64,000 nucleotides of DNA, from contig CM067444.1 of NCBI GenBank assembly GCA_034508935.3, positions 81,941,243-82,005,242 of the forward strand. Reading direction: 5' to 3'. A program made the translations under genes and the position numbers. Of this stretch, positions 12,666 through 24,812 are shown piece after piece. How positions within the stretch are numbered: the first letter of the stretch is position 1; the number at the start of each line of letters is the position of its first letter. Below the pieces are notes generated by a model, which worked only from the letters and a program-made list of their open reading frames with translations, was not told where the DNA came from and ran no database searches. The stretch comes from Berghia stephanieae. Taxonomy: Eukaryota; Mollusca; Gastropoda; Nudibranchia; Aeolidiidae.

Positions 12666-13604
12666 CTGGTTAAGCACCCACTAACGAATTACACAACTCA
12701 TTCTATTATTATCAATGAATTAATGTCATAATATTATTATAGTTACTAAGTACATCGGCTTCAGCTTTTCAGTCACTTTTTATTTTTAGCTGTTAAATTC
12801 GAGCTTGAAAATGGGCGAATACTAAAGCTGCCAGAATCTCTGGACAATAAAAATTGTATTGAACAAAATATGGATTTAGGAGCTTGAAAAAACAAAAACA
12901 AAAAGAAACAAAATTCGAATAGATCTACTTCAAATACTTTACAAGGAACATTTCGCGCTCAAACCTTTTCTTTAGTTGTGGGTTGAACGCCTTTGAGACC
13001 GATGCGTTATGATCCGCATTTAGTTCCTCTTCTTCTTTTTTTTTGGAAGCTGTATCATTCTTTTTTGTTCACTACTCTTTGTTTGAAAATAATAAACATA
13101 TCGGACAGCTGAAACAAACAAGCAAACAAAAAACCCTCATAAAATCCATTGTCCATTAATTATTCATCCTTCATATCACTCTATAGACGTCACTTTATTT
13201 GAATTAATTCTAAATAATTAGAAAGATGTTGTGTCATTTCAAAATAGTTATTATTATATCAAATCACCGATAGCACTTTTGTAACCTCACTCACCCTATT
13301 TTTCTATGTGTAAAAAAATAAATAAATAAAGAGTATATTTTATTGTTACCTATCACCAGTCATCTTAGAATTTCTAAGGTTGAAATTTTCTTTCCATTAT
13401 TTATGAATTTACAAATTAATTGATTCAGATCTTTTATTGGTGTCTTGTAAAAGAAATCGTCATCATTTTTCTGTATTGGGAATTAATGATGAAGATTAAA
13501 TATATATGAATGAAACAACTGTCTGTTGATTTGATTATTATTATCTTCTTTTTTTTAAAATTCAATAATGGATTTTCATTTTGAACCTGTCTGTCGTCCA
13601 TATT
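12666..13604. other. No gene; two diverged GAGCCCGAAAC-type repeats at 12930-13060
   Basis: One inverted and one direct copy of the unit described at 4945 lie back to back here. The rest is AT-rich and unassigned. Confidence 0.4.
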
Positions 13605-13813
13605 AATCCTTAAGGCCATGAGGCCCACGGAAGCAGAGTTTATCCTAGTTTCTACAGCCTTAAATGAACAGCAGCAATTGCTTGCCATTGCCACCCTTTC
13701 GATATTGCAACGTGCTTTCTGTCAGATAAAAGACCCAGCCACCCCATTACTGTTGGGTGATCAGAGGTGTCAGACATAAAATTTCGACTGCACCTTGGAT
13801 CGAAACGGGCTCT
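13605..13813 (-). mobile_element. SINE-B copy, split by SINE-A
   Basis: Reads GGCCATGAGGCCCACGGAAG through GATCGAAACGGGCTC on the plus strand. The head resumes near 14566 as ACGGGTTCCTTTGTGTG, after the SINE-A insertion. Confidence 0.65.
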
Positions 13814-14565
13814 GTTTTGTTTTTAGGGCTTTTACGGCGCTTGCAACATATTAAGGTCATATCAACGCCAGTAAATAGGAAGAAAATTGGATAGTAAAAA
13901 GTTCTAGAATTACAATTAAAGCACCCAAGAAAAGGTATGACAAAGGGGAATTGGTTCAAATAGGAAACAGGTGTAGATTCCAAGAGCACACTATCAAAGT
14001 ACTTAGTTTGAGACCACCTTAAAGTCTCATCCAGACACAAGCACTGGTCCCCCCTAAGAGGAATACACTCAAATGTTTACAAATCATATATTATGTAAAC
14101 ATAACATAATACAGTGCATAACGGAGAGATGATTTACAAGACAAAAATTATAATCTCCCAAAACATACATTTGACTGTTTAACACCCAGCTAGGTATCCG
14201 GCCGACGGGACAAAACAAAGTAATCTCATTCCAAGACAAAGACAGAAAGCATGTTGGAAAACATATTAAGGGGATAGAAGACACAGTAAGTAGTGCCTCC
14301 CTGTCCACGATGGGAGGTCAGGACCCACCAGGAAAGCATGTTGGAAAACATATTAAGGGGATAGAAGACACAGTAAGTAAGTGCCTCCCTGTCCACTATG
14401 GGAAGTCAGGAACCCCACCCAGACACAGTAAGTAAGTGCCTCCCTGTCCACTATGGGAGGTCAGGAACCCCACCCAGACACAGTAAGTAAGTGCCTCCTG
14501 TCCTATGGAGTCAGGACCCCAGAACGTATAGTGCCCGTCACTGGAGTCAGGAACCCCACCCAGGA
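13814..14565 (-). mobile_element. SINE-A copy 1 with tandemly repeated head
   Basis: Tail side at 13814 (GTTTTGTTTTTAGGGCTTTT). The head end (14280-14565) is repeated about four times as a 50-60 bp unit reading CAGTAAGTAAGTGCCTCCCT and GGTCAGGAACCCCACCCAG. Inserted into SINE-B. Confidence 0.8.
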
Positions 14566-14636
14566 CACGGGTTCCTTTGTGTGTAAAACGATGCCTTTAA
14601 TTAAATGAACCCCTTCAACCTGTCTGTGCGCTTGGC

Positions 14637-14663
14637 GGGGGGGGGGGGGGGGGGGGGGGGGGG
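14637..14663. repeat. Run of 27 G
   Basis: Uninterrupted G tract just after the SINE-B/SINE-A mosaic. Confidence 0.95.
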
Positions 14664-14844
14664 TTAGAGGGAGTCGAATCTCCGTGAGATTCTTCATCAT
14701 GCTGCTATCTCCTCTTTCCATCTGAATCATTCATCCTTTTCGTGTGGCTTCGTATCGTTGTACTGCAATGAAACCTGAGAGCCTCTTGTGCCTTTGTGGA
14801 ATGTATGGACTCGCTTCCAGACTAATAGGTCCCAGTGCTCAGAC

Positions 14845-15373
14845 GGTTTGTTTTTTTTTTGTTTTTTTTTTAAAAGGGTTTTACGGCGCTTACAACACAT
14901 TAAGGTTATATCAGCGCCAGTAAAAAGGAAGAAAATGGGGTAGTTATAGAATTACAATTAAAACACCCAAGAGAAAGTAAGACAAAGGGGAATGGGAACA
15001 AATAGGGACAGATGTAGATTACAAGAGCATACCATCAAAGTACTCAGTTTGAGATCACCTCTTAGTCTCATCCGGACACAAGCACAAAATCCAACAAAGA
15101 GGAATACACTCAAATGCTTACATTATACATTAAAATAACAAATATAATAATACATAACAAGAGATGATTTACAAGGAAAAAATATCATCTCCCAAAACAA
15201 TAACTATGCATTTGACTGTTTCCCTCCCACCAGGACTCGGACGAGGGCCAGGAAAAAACAAGTAATCTCATTCCAAGACAAAGACAGAAAGCATGTTGGA
15301 AACAGATATAAGGGTATAGAAGACACAGTATGTACCTCCCTGCCCACTATGGGAGGAAGGATCCCCACCCACG
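14845..15373 (-). mobile_element. SINE-A copy 2
   Basis: Full-length family member, T-rich left end to CCCCACCCA. Flanked by GTGCTCAGACGG and GTGCTCAGAAGG, a 12 bp target duplication with one change. Confidence 0.85.
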
Positions 15374-15734
15374 TGCTCAGAAGGGAATAGAGGTGGTAGA
15401 TCCAAAAAGCATTTATTTTTTCTTGAGTCTTGTCTCACAGTCAAATCTGTATCTTCAAAACTGGAAAAGACTCATATATAAACAAAACAAAAATAAAACC
15501 CAGGCTGTTTCCGTCTAGAAAAAGACTCCAGACAGGGCCGGTGCAAAAATCAAATGATCTTATTCCATTAAAGGGACACAAAGTCACGTGGAAAGAGCAA
15601 TTAATGATATGTTGTGAGCTGGGTAGACATGACTAACGGTAAAGAACTCAATAGCCCAACATGACCAATCAATCCTCGCCAAAGGAAAATGCCATCCATT
15701 GTCACACTTTATGTTACAAAATCGAATTATTATA
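15374..15734. other. No gene seen
   Basis: Short frames at 15330-15636 are partly SINE-derived; no recognised similarity. Confidence 0.35.
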
Positions 15735-16240
15735 TTTTAGACACGTTGAGGTCATTTCATCGTCAGTAAAAATGAAGAAGATGGGATAGTCTAAAAATAG
15801 TGGACTTACAATTAAATAAAAGCCCCGAGAAAAACGTAAGACAAAGGGGACCTGAGCAAAAAATGGGGATAGAGGTAGATTTCAAAATGGCACTATCGTT
15901 GTGCTTAGTTTGAGATCGCTTAAAAGTCCCATCCAGTCACAAACATGGGAAAATGACTGAGGTTTACACTCAAATCATTACAATATATTATATTAAAAAA
16001 AATTTAAAAAAAAAAAAAACAATATCATTACATGACAGACAGATAATTTAAAAGGGAAAAAATATTACCTCCCAAAAGAAATTAAATAATACACATTTGA
16101 CTTTCTCTTAGCTAAGGACTCCGACCAGGGCCAGGACAAAACCAAGTAATATCATTCCAAAACAAGGATAGAAAGCAACATTCAAGAAGAGGGGGGATAT
16201 TAGGTAATAAAGCAAGAGTGACCTCCCTGCCCACCATGAG
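15735..16240 (-). mobile_element. SINE-A copy 3, old and diverged
   Basis: Aligns over its length (GTTGAGGTCATTTCATCGTC to CTCCCTGCCCACCATG) but with many substitutions and indels. Confidence 0.7.
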
Positions 16241-16389
16241 AGGCAGATCTAAAGTTCTGTCACTGTCAGTATTGATAAGTAACCCAAATAAAAACTACTC
16301 TGGGTGGTTGCTGACTCGCTTCCGGTGGAGAACACAAATCTCGGGAAAACTATTCTATCTCAGCAGAGGATAACTTAAGCTTGAGAATT

Positions 16390-16790
16390 TATGTAGTGCA
16401 ATATCAATTAATGTGCTAAAAGGGCTTCATAAGGGTCCCAAGCCAACATCAACAGAAAACGTGTATGACGAAGTTTGCGACATGACGCCTATAAAGCATT
16501 ATCTTATGATTTATTTTTGTTTTTAAGGGTTTTACGACGCTTGCAACACGTTAAGGTCATATCACCGCCAGTAAAAAGGAAGAATATGGGATAGTAAAAA
16601 GTTTTAGAATTACAATTAAAGCATCCAAGAATAAGGCAGACAAAGGGGAATTGTTTCAAATAGGAAACAAAAGCGCTATCTTATGACAGAGACAAGACTA
16701 CTACGGGTCAGGACACATGACTACAAAGAGAGAACGCGACTAAAGAGCTTCCTCCAACGACTCAGTTTTGCGCTGCCCACAGTGGGACTA
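16390..16790 (-). mobile_element. SINE-C copy, old, with SINE-A fragment inside
   Basis: GTGCAATATCAATTAATGTG (tail side) and CTACGGGTCAGGACACATGA (head side) frame a truncated SINE-A at 16515-16668. Confidence 0.55.
16515..16668 (-). mobile_element. SINE-A copy 4, 5'-truncated
   Basis: Only the 3' third is present, flanked by TATCTTATGA on both sides, the expected result of incomplete reverse transcription. Confidence 0.8.
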
Positions 16791-16818
16791 AAAGGGGTCC
16801 CAATAGTTCAGTTGATAA

Positions 16819-16905
16819 ATTTTTTGTTTGTTTTTAAGGGTTTTACGGTGCTTGCAACACATTAAGGTCATATCAGCGCCAGAAAAAAAAGGAAGAAAAT
16901 GGTAA
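16819..16905 (-). mobile_element. SINE-A copy 5, short 3' fragment
   Basis: TTTTTAAGGGTTTTACGGTG through GGAAGAAAATGG only, then GGTAAAGCACTC, which repeats the SINE-B target. Confidence 0.7.
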
Positions 16906-16918
16906 AGCACTCAAGAAA

Positions 16919-17447
16919 TTTTGTTTTGTTTTTTAGGGGTTTTACGGCGCTTGCAACACAATCAGGTTATATCAGCGCCAGTAAAAAAGGAAGAAAATGG
17001 GATAGTAAAAAGTTCTAGAATTACAATTTGGGCACCCCAAAAAAGTAAGACATAGGGGAACTGGGAACAAATAGAGATCAGATGGAGATTCCAAGAGCAT
17101 ACCACCAATGTACTTAGTTTGAGATCACTTATAAGTCTCATCCGGACACAAGCACAAAATCCAACAAGAGGAATACACTCCAATGCTTACATTATACATT
17201 CAAAATAACAAATATAATAATACATGACAGAGAGATGATTTACAAGGGAAAATATATCATCTCCCAAAACAATAACTATGCATTTGACTGTTTCCCTCCC
17301 AGCCAGGACTCCAACCAGGGCCAGGACAAAACCAAGTAACCTCATTCCATTACAAAGACAGAAAGCATGTTGGAAAACAGATATAAGGGGATAGAAGACA
17401 CAGTAAGTACCTCCCTGCCCAATATGGGAGGTCAGGAGCCCCACCCA
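16919..17447 (-). mobile_element. SINE-A copy 6
   Basis: Full length from the T-rich tail to CCCCACCCAG. Inserted with copy 5 into SINE-B. Confidence 0.82.
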
Positions 17448-17696
17448 GTCGGTTGATAAAGCACTCGCTTCACACACAAGGGACCACCGTCTGATCCCTG
17501 GTGCAGTTGAGATTTTTTTTTTCTGACCCCCACCCTCCATACAGCAGTGAATGGGGAACTGTTAGAGTACTTTGTGATAGACTAGCATCCTATCAAAAAG
17601 GTAGCAAGCAATTTCTATTGTCCGTTTCATGCAATAGAAGCCGGGATTATCTCCAGCTCCATGAGCCTAATGGCTCTGAAGGACAACTGGACTTAT

Positions 17697-18147
17697 GTTT
17701 GTTTTTGTTTTTAAGGGTTTTACAACACATTTAGGTTATATCAGCGCCAGTAAAAAGGAAGAAAATGGGATAGTAAAAAGTTCTAGAATTACAATTAAAG
17801 CACCCAAGAGAAAGGAAGACAAAGGGGAACTGGGAACAAATAGGGATCAGATGCAGATTCCAAGAGCAAACCATCAATGTACTTAGTTTGAGATCACCTA
17901 TAAGTCTCATCCGGACACAACCACAAAATTCAACAAAGAGGAATACACTCAAATGCTTATATTATACATTAAACATAATATAATAATACATAACAGAGGA
18001 TGATTTACAAGGAAAAGAATATCATCTCCCAAAACAATAACTATGCATTTGACTGTTTCCCTCCCAGTCAGGACTCCGAACAGGGCAAAGTAATCTCATT
18101 CCAAGACAAAGACGAAAGCATGTTGGAAAATAGATATAAGGGGATAG
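17697..18147 (-). mobile_element. SINE-A copy 7, 5'-truncated
   Basis: Flanked by ACAACTGGACTTA (near 17684 and 18148), a 13 bp target duplication. Head end missing. Confidence 0.85.
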
Positions 18148-18160
18148 AACAACTGGACTT

Positions 18161-19240
18161 AAACCAAGGACCTAAAGGCCAGCTGTGTAGTGTCAGTACA
18201 AGACCACAAAACTGCACGATTGACTGGAAGGATAAATAATAACATTGAAAATATAAATAAAGAAACAACAAACGCTTTTCAGAAAATTAAATTATATTAT
18301 GTAGAACCAACCCATTACAATGTTATAAATGATTTTAATTTTTTTCTACTGTACATAAGTGAAAATTGAGTATATTAAAACAAATATAAGAGATCACCAA
18401 AAACAAAATAATCATCTAATTTATTTTCAAACCCCCCACCCCCTCCCTAATCCCCAAACTTCATAAAAAGGCAAACAGAGGCATTCGATTTAAAAGAATA
18501 ATAAATTTAAACATTCAAACAAACCGTCGCCTCCGTACACTCATAGCCTAACACTGACCAAAAAATATATGTCAAAAGACAAGCTGATGACCACAAAAGA
18601 CAACAAATCATGAGTTGTATTTATTAGTTTAACCAATGGGATCAGTTGTTTCTCTGAACATTTCTAACGTCAACTCACTAGGATCTGCAAAAACCTAAAA
18701 AATATAGTCACAGCGGGTCTTTGTGTCAAGCAATAAGCTAACGAAGGCTCCAAACAAACACTGTATGGCGATAAGTGCCTGAAATAAATTCCATTTTTTT
18801 TTTAAAGGACATTTGCACATTTTCAAGTTTTATATTTACAGTATTTGAGCATACTTGAAATGAACTGGTGGAAATTACGAGGGCATATATCCAGGTTCTC
18901 CTGGTGTAATGTAACTTGGTCAACTCAGCTTCCACCCCATCCAATCATTTCTTGTTTTTTAAACATTAAAAAAACAAAAAAAAAAAGAGTACCAACTCTT
19001 GCCCCAATACATCTCGCAGATTGTCTTTAAACTATAGAATGATGGATAAAATTGAGCAAAAGCAGAAACAAGTATGAGGGGTGAAAAGTTGTGAAAATGA
19101 AAATTATTCAAATGTTTTTTTCTTCTCTACATATAATATATGGTTGTTTCTTTTAAAAGACTTTGATAGAATCAAAAAAAAAATTGAAACTCCCTTTATT
19201 CATTATCAATAGAAATTCATTGGGATCTAACCCGAGAAAA
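18161..19240. other. No gene seen
   Basis: AT-rich, apparently unique DNA. A minus frame at 18738-18944 has no recognised similarity. Confidence 0.35.
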
Positions 19241-19242
19241 CG

Positions 19243-19785
19243 CTGAGATATTGTTTTTGTTTGTTTGTTTTTAAGGGTTTTACGGCGCTTGCAACACATT
19301 AAGGTCATATCAGCGCCAGTAAAAAGGAAAAAAATGGGATAGTAAAAAGTTCTAGAATTACAATTAAAACACCCAAGAAATAGTAAGACATAGGGGAACT
19401 GGGAACAAATAGGGATCAGATGTAGATTCCAAGAGCATTCCACCAATGCACTTAGTTTGAGATCACCTATAAGTCTCATCCAGACACAAGCACAAAATCC
19501 AACAAAGAGGAATACACTCAAATGCTTGCATTATACATTCAAAATAACAAATATAATAACACATAACAGAGAGATGATTTACAAGGAAAAAAAATATCAT
19601 CTCCCAAAACAATAACTATGCATTTGACTGTTTCCCTCCCAGTCAAGGACTCCGGCCAGGGTCGGGACAAAACGAGCAATCTCACACCAAGACAAAGACA
19701 GAAAGCAAGTTGGAAAACAGATATAAGGGGATAGAAGACACGGTAAGTACCTCCCTGCCCACTGTGGAGGTAGGGAACCCACCCA
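19243..19785 (-). mobile_element. SINE-A copy 8
   Basis: Full length; AAACGCTGAGA occurs on both sides (19227-19237 and 19786-19796), the target duplication. Confidence 0.88.
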
Positions 19786-19933
19786 GAAACGCTGAGAGAA
19801 CCAGGGCATCAGCTGCAGTGCTGGTTGTTGTAATGCTTTAAAGTCATTTACAGTGAATGCCTCTCTCCCAGATAACGATCCAGCCAGGACCAGAAAAAGA
19901 ACACAAACGAGTGATCTAAATCCAAAATAAAGA

Positions 19934-22900
19934 TTTTTTTTGTTTTGTTTTTAAGGGTTTTACGGCGCTTGCAACACATTGTTGTTTGTTTGTTTTTAAG
20001 GGTTTTACGGCGCTTGCAACACATTAAGGTCATATCAGCGCCAGTAAAAAGAAAGAAAATGGGATAGTAAAAGTTATAGAATTACAATAAAGCATCCGAG
20101 AAAAGGGAAGGCAAAGGGGAATTGGTTCAAAAAAGAAACAGGTGTAGATTCCAAAAGCACTCTATCAAAGTACTTAGTTTGAGATCACTAAAAGTCTCAT
20201 CCAGACACAAGCACAGGTCCCAACTAAGAGGAACACACTCAAATGTTTACCAATCATATAATATAATGTGTAAACTAAATATAATACAATGCATAACAGA
20301 GAGATGATTTACAAGGAAAAAAATATCATCTCCCAAAACTATAACTATACATTCGACTGTTTCCCCTCAGCCAAGGACTCTGACCAAGGTCAGGACAAAA
20401 CCAAACAATCTCATTCCAAGACAAAGACAGAAAGCAATTGGAAAACAGATAAGAGGGGATAAAAGACACAGCAAGTACCTCCCTGCCCGCTATGGGAGGT
20501 AGGAACCCCACCCAGGGCAACACATTTAGGTTATATCAGCGCCAGTAAAAAGGAAGAAAATGGGATGGTAAAAAGTTCTAGAATTACAATTAAAGCACCC
20601 AAGAAAAAGTAAGACAAAGGGAGACTGAGAACAAATAGGGATCAGATGTAGATTCCAAGAGCATACCACCAATGTACTTAGTTTGAAATCACCTACAAGT
20701 CTCATCCAAACACAAGCACAAAATCCAACAAAGAGGAACACACTCAAATGCTTACATTATACATTCAAAATAAAAATAATAGTACATAACAGAGAGAAGA
20801 TTTACAAGGAAAAAAATATCATCTTCCAAAACAATAACTATGCATTTGACTGTTTCCCTCCCAGCTAGGATTCCGGCCAGTGCCAGGACAAAACCAAGTA
20901 ATCTCACTCCGAGACAAAGACAGAAAGCATGTTGGAAAACAGATATAAGGGGATAGAAGACACAGTATGTACCTCCCTGCCCGCGATGGGAGGCCAGGAT
21001 CCCCACCCAGTTGCAACACATTAAGGTCATATCAGCGCCAGTAAAAAGGAAGAAAATGAGATAGTAAAAAGTTCTAGAATTACAATTAAAGCACAAAAGA
21101 AAAGGTAAGACAAAGGGGAATTGGTTCAAATAGGGATCAGATGGAGATTCCAAGAGCACACCGTCAAAGTACTTAGTTTGAGATACCTAAAAGTCTCATC
21201 CAGACACAAGCACAGGTCCCAACTAAGAGGAATACACTCAAATGTTTACCAATCATATAATATAATATGCTGCGAAATCGAAAGAGAATACAAACCCAAC
21301 CCCCAACAAGCTCACCAAAGAATAAAAGAACTATCAGGGAAAAGGAAAAGCAAAGCAGCAGGAAGTTGTATCCAGAACAAACAAGGGGAACTGCTATTTG
21401 AAGAACAACATAGAGAAAGCCGATGGGTAGAATACATAGGCGAACTGTACAATGATCCAAATAGAAATGAACCACCACTGAAATTCAAAGAACCATTAAG
21501 CGGACCAAAAATCACCAAAAGTGAAATTGAACATGCCATGGAATGAATGAAGGATGGTAAAGCAACAGGCCCTGATGAAATATCTGTAGAGGTATTAAAA
21601 AGCCTAGGAGATCTAGCAATTGATGAACTTCACATATTATTCAACAATATATACAACACTGGGAAAATACCAGAAGATCTCTGTAACTCTATTTTCATAG
21701 CAATACCAAAGAAAGCAGGTGCAGTTAGATGCGAAAATTTTAGAACTATAAGTTTAATAAGCAACATCAACAAAATACTGTTGCGTATAATTATCAACAG
21801 GCTAAGGAATAAGATTAACCCGAAATCGCAGAAGAACAATATGGATTCCAACCTGACAGAGGGACAAGGAACGCAATATACCTCCTCCGTGTTTTAAGTG
21901 AAAGAGCTATACAGGTTCAGACCCCACTATACCTCTGTTTTGTCGACTACAAAAAAGCTTTTGATAGAGTACGCCACGAAGAAATACTAAAACAACTGCA
22001 CTCCATTGGCGCTGATGAGAAAGACCTCAGACTCATGCAAACATTATACTACACCCAGCAGGCATCTATCAAAATCGGAAACTCTACAGGAAATTCCATT
22101 CCTATTAAGAAAGGAGTCCGTCAAGGGTGTGTTGCCTCACCAGATCTGTTTAATCTATACCAAGAAACAATCATGAGGGGCATAACTAATATGGAGGGAA
22201 TAAAAGTAGGAGGTCACAACATAAATAATATAAGATATGCAGACGATACGGTACTCGTTGCAACATCAGAAATCCAACTTCAAAAGATTGTTGACAAAGT
22301 GGTAGTAGATAGTGAAGCCAAGGGAATGGAAGTGAATATCACCAAAACGGAATGCATGGTAATACAGAAAAACCCCGAAAACAACAACACCTGCAATATA
22401 ACGATTCACGGCAAGCAACTTACCAACGTAGAAAGTTTTAAATACCTGGGTTCAATAGTGACAACAGATGGAAGATGTAACCGAGACATACGAGCAAGAA
22501 TAACTCAAGCCAAACAGGCCTTTATGGACCTCGGAGACATTTTGAAAAACAAACAGATGTCGTTCGGGATTAGATTCCGAGTCTTGAAGTGCTACGTGTG
22601 GCCAATCTTGTTATACGGATGCGAAAGCTGGACTACAAATGCAGAAACACAAAAGAACACTGAAGCTTTGGAAATGTGGTGTTTGAGAAGGATGCAGAGA
22701 ATATCGTATACTGCACACAAAACGAACGAAGAATTGCTAAAACAAACATACCAACAAAGGAAACTAATGCCCTTAATAGCGGATCGACAACTATCCTTTT
22801 TCGGACACATAGTAAGGAAAGATAAGAATGAATACCTGGCAATATGTGGAAAAATACCTGGTAAACGCACCCGGGGGAGACAAAGAAAAACACTCATAGA

Positions 22901-23284
22901 CCAACTGAAGGGCTTCACCAACCTAACAATCCAAGAGCTGTTTGAAAAAGCAAGAGACAGGGAGAAATGGAGAGAGATAATTCATGCAGTATCCAAAGCC
23001 TGGACCGGGCATGGAACCTAGAAGAAGAAGAAGAAGTAAACTAAACATAATACAATGCATAACAGAGATATGATTTACAAGGAAAAAAATATCATCTCCC
23101 AAAACTACAACTATACATTCGACTGTTTCCCTCCCAGCCAAGGAATTCCAGCCAGGGTCGGGACTAAACCAAGTAATCTCATTCCAAGACAACGACAGGA
23201 AACAATTGGAAAACGGGTATGGGGGGATAGAAGACACAACATGTACCTCCCTGCCCACTATGGGAGGTCAGGATCCCCACCCAG
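19934..23284 (-). mobile_element. SINE-A multimer (copies 9-12), one outer target duplication
   Basis: Consists of a short tail fragment (19934-19981), a full copy (19982-20516), a second (20517-21010) and a third (21011-21265 and 23036-23284) split by an RTE LINE. The internal junctions join CCACCCAG directly to GCAACACATT with no A tail. The outer flanks share CAAAATAAAGA (19923-19933 and 23285-23295), so the whole array may have inserted once or expanded in place. Confidence 0.75.
21266..23035 (+). mobile_element. RTE/BovB-like LINE, 5'-truncated, inserted in SINE-A
   Basis: Encodes the reverse transcriptase and C-terminal part of a non-LTR retrotransposon. Visible: MKDGKATGPDEISVEVLK, RTISLISNINKILLRI, YGFQPDRGTRNAIY, LCFVDYKKAFDRV, GVRQGC, RYADDTVLVA (catalytic YADD), FKYLGSIVTTDG, LYGCESWT, LSFFGHIVRKD and DREKWREI. 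The last blocks match the C-terminus of BovB-type RTE elements. The endonuclease is missing. An in-frame stop at 21544-21546 and one frameshift near 21820 interrupt it; from 22035 to 23021 the frame is open. The 3' end is (GAA)n. The SINE-A host resumes at once on the other side, so this is younger than the SINE. Confidence 0.88.
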
Positions 23285-23305
23285 CAAAATAAAGACAGAG
23301 AGCAA

Positions 23306-23516
23306 TGTTTGTTTTTAAGGGTTTTACTGCGCTTGCAACACATTAAGGTCATATCAGCACCAGTAAAAAGGAAGAAAATGGGATAGTAAAAAGTTCTAAA
23401 ATTACAATTAAAAAACCCAAGAAAAGGTAAGACAAAGGGGAATTGGTTCAAGTAGGAAATAGATGTATATTCCAGGAGCACGCTATCCAAGTACTTATTT
23501 TAAGATCACCTTGAAG
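23306..23516 (-). mobile_element. SINE-A copy 13, truncated
   Basis: 3' part only, from TTTGTTTTTAAGGG to CAAGTACTTATTTTAAG. Confidence 0.75.
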
Positions 23517-23523
23517 TTTTTTT

Positions 23524-23718
23524 TTGTATATTCCAAGAGCATAACATCAATGTACTTAGTTTGAAATCACCTATAAGTCTCATCCTGAAACAAGAACAAA
23601 ATCAAACAAAGAGGAATACACTCAAATGCTTACATTATACATTCAAAATAACAAATATACTAATAGATAACACAGAGATGATTAACAAGGAAAATAATAT
23701 CATCTCTCAAAACAATAA
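23524..23718 (-). mobile_element. SINE-A copy 14, internal fragment
   Basis: Middle section of the family (TTCCAAGAGCATAACATCAA to CTCTCAAAACAATAACT), cut by copy 15. Confidence 0.75.
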
Positions 23719-24238
23719 CTTTTGTTTTTTGTTTTTAAGGGTTTTACGGCGCTTGCAACACATTAAGGTCATATCAGCGCCAGTAAAAAGGAAGAAAATG
23801 GGATAGTGAAAAGTTCTAGAATTACAATTAAAGCATCCAAGAAAAGGTAAGACAAAGGGGAATAGGTTTAAATAGGAAATAGATATAGATTCCAAGAGCA
23901 CACTATCAAAGTACTTAGTTTGAGATCACCTAAAAGTCTCACCCAGACACAAGCACAGGTCCCCACTAAAACGAATACACAAAATTTTACAAATCATATA
24001 TAATATAAAGAAAACATAATACAATGCATAACAGAGAGATGATTTACAAGGAAACAAATATCATCTCCCAAAACTAACTGTTTCCCTCTCAGCAAGGGCA
24101 TCCGGCCAGGACCAGGACAAAACCAAGTAATCTCATTCCAAGACAAAGACAGAAAGCATGTTGAAAAACAGATATAACGGGATAGAAGACACAGTATGTA
24201 CCTCACTGCCCACTAATGGGAGGTCAGGAACCCCACCC
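23719..24238 (-). mobile_element. SINE-A copy 15
   Basis: Full length from the tail to GAACCCCACCCA. Confidence 0.85.
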
Positions 24239-24711
24239 ATTCATACTTATACAAGAAGCCCTATTGTGTACTACTCAATGTTGATTTAAAATAACATAAG
24301 CTGCCTCAAGAGTCCTACCTGTGTAGATAGTAACAATAACAAATTGATACATGTATAAGTTTATGCAATGACGTCATATGCAATCCCTTCTATCATAACA
24401 TGTAATCTAGTGCCATTACAAAAGTATAAGAGCAATTGTATGAAATGATATGAATGATGATTCCAAATAAATTAGTTTATTTAACTAAAACAATTACTGA
24501 ATGTCTCTAATGTGTTTCTTTAGGGTTCCTATAATATTATCATCATTATTTAAGTTTTTTAAAATGAAATATGTGTTTTCCTGTGAATGTATGGCAATGG
24601 TCAAAATGGAAAGAAATCAACTGAAGTGATTTGGCTCATGATAAATGATTACAGTGATCGGATCTGACATTGAAAAAAAAAAGAATTAAATAATAATTAT
24701 TTCAAAAGCAT
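24239..24711. other. No gene seen
   Basis: AT-rich unique-looking DNA. Confidence 0.35.
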
Positions 24712-24812
24712 TCATATATAGCGCAATATCCACTAAACATGCTCAAAGCGCTCAACAGGGGCTCCCAATTCAACAGCAACACAAATTGTAAGTCAAGACA
24801 TAAGGCCTTTAA
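24712..24812 (-). mobile_element. SINE-C 3' part, cut by SINE-A
   Basis: ATATAGCGCAATATCCACTA and CTCAAAGCGCTCAACAGG are the SINE-C 3' end in reverse; SINE-A copy 16 interrupts it. Confidence 0.65.

Larger units (their letters stand above)
16793..17692 (+). mobile_element. SINE-B copy split by two nested SINE-A insertions
   Basis: Head GGGGTCCCAATAGTTCAGTT with GATAAA to 16818, interrupted, then resumes at 17448 with GGTTGATAAAGCACTCGC and runs to CTAATGGCTCTGAAGGAC. Confidence 0.75.
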
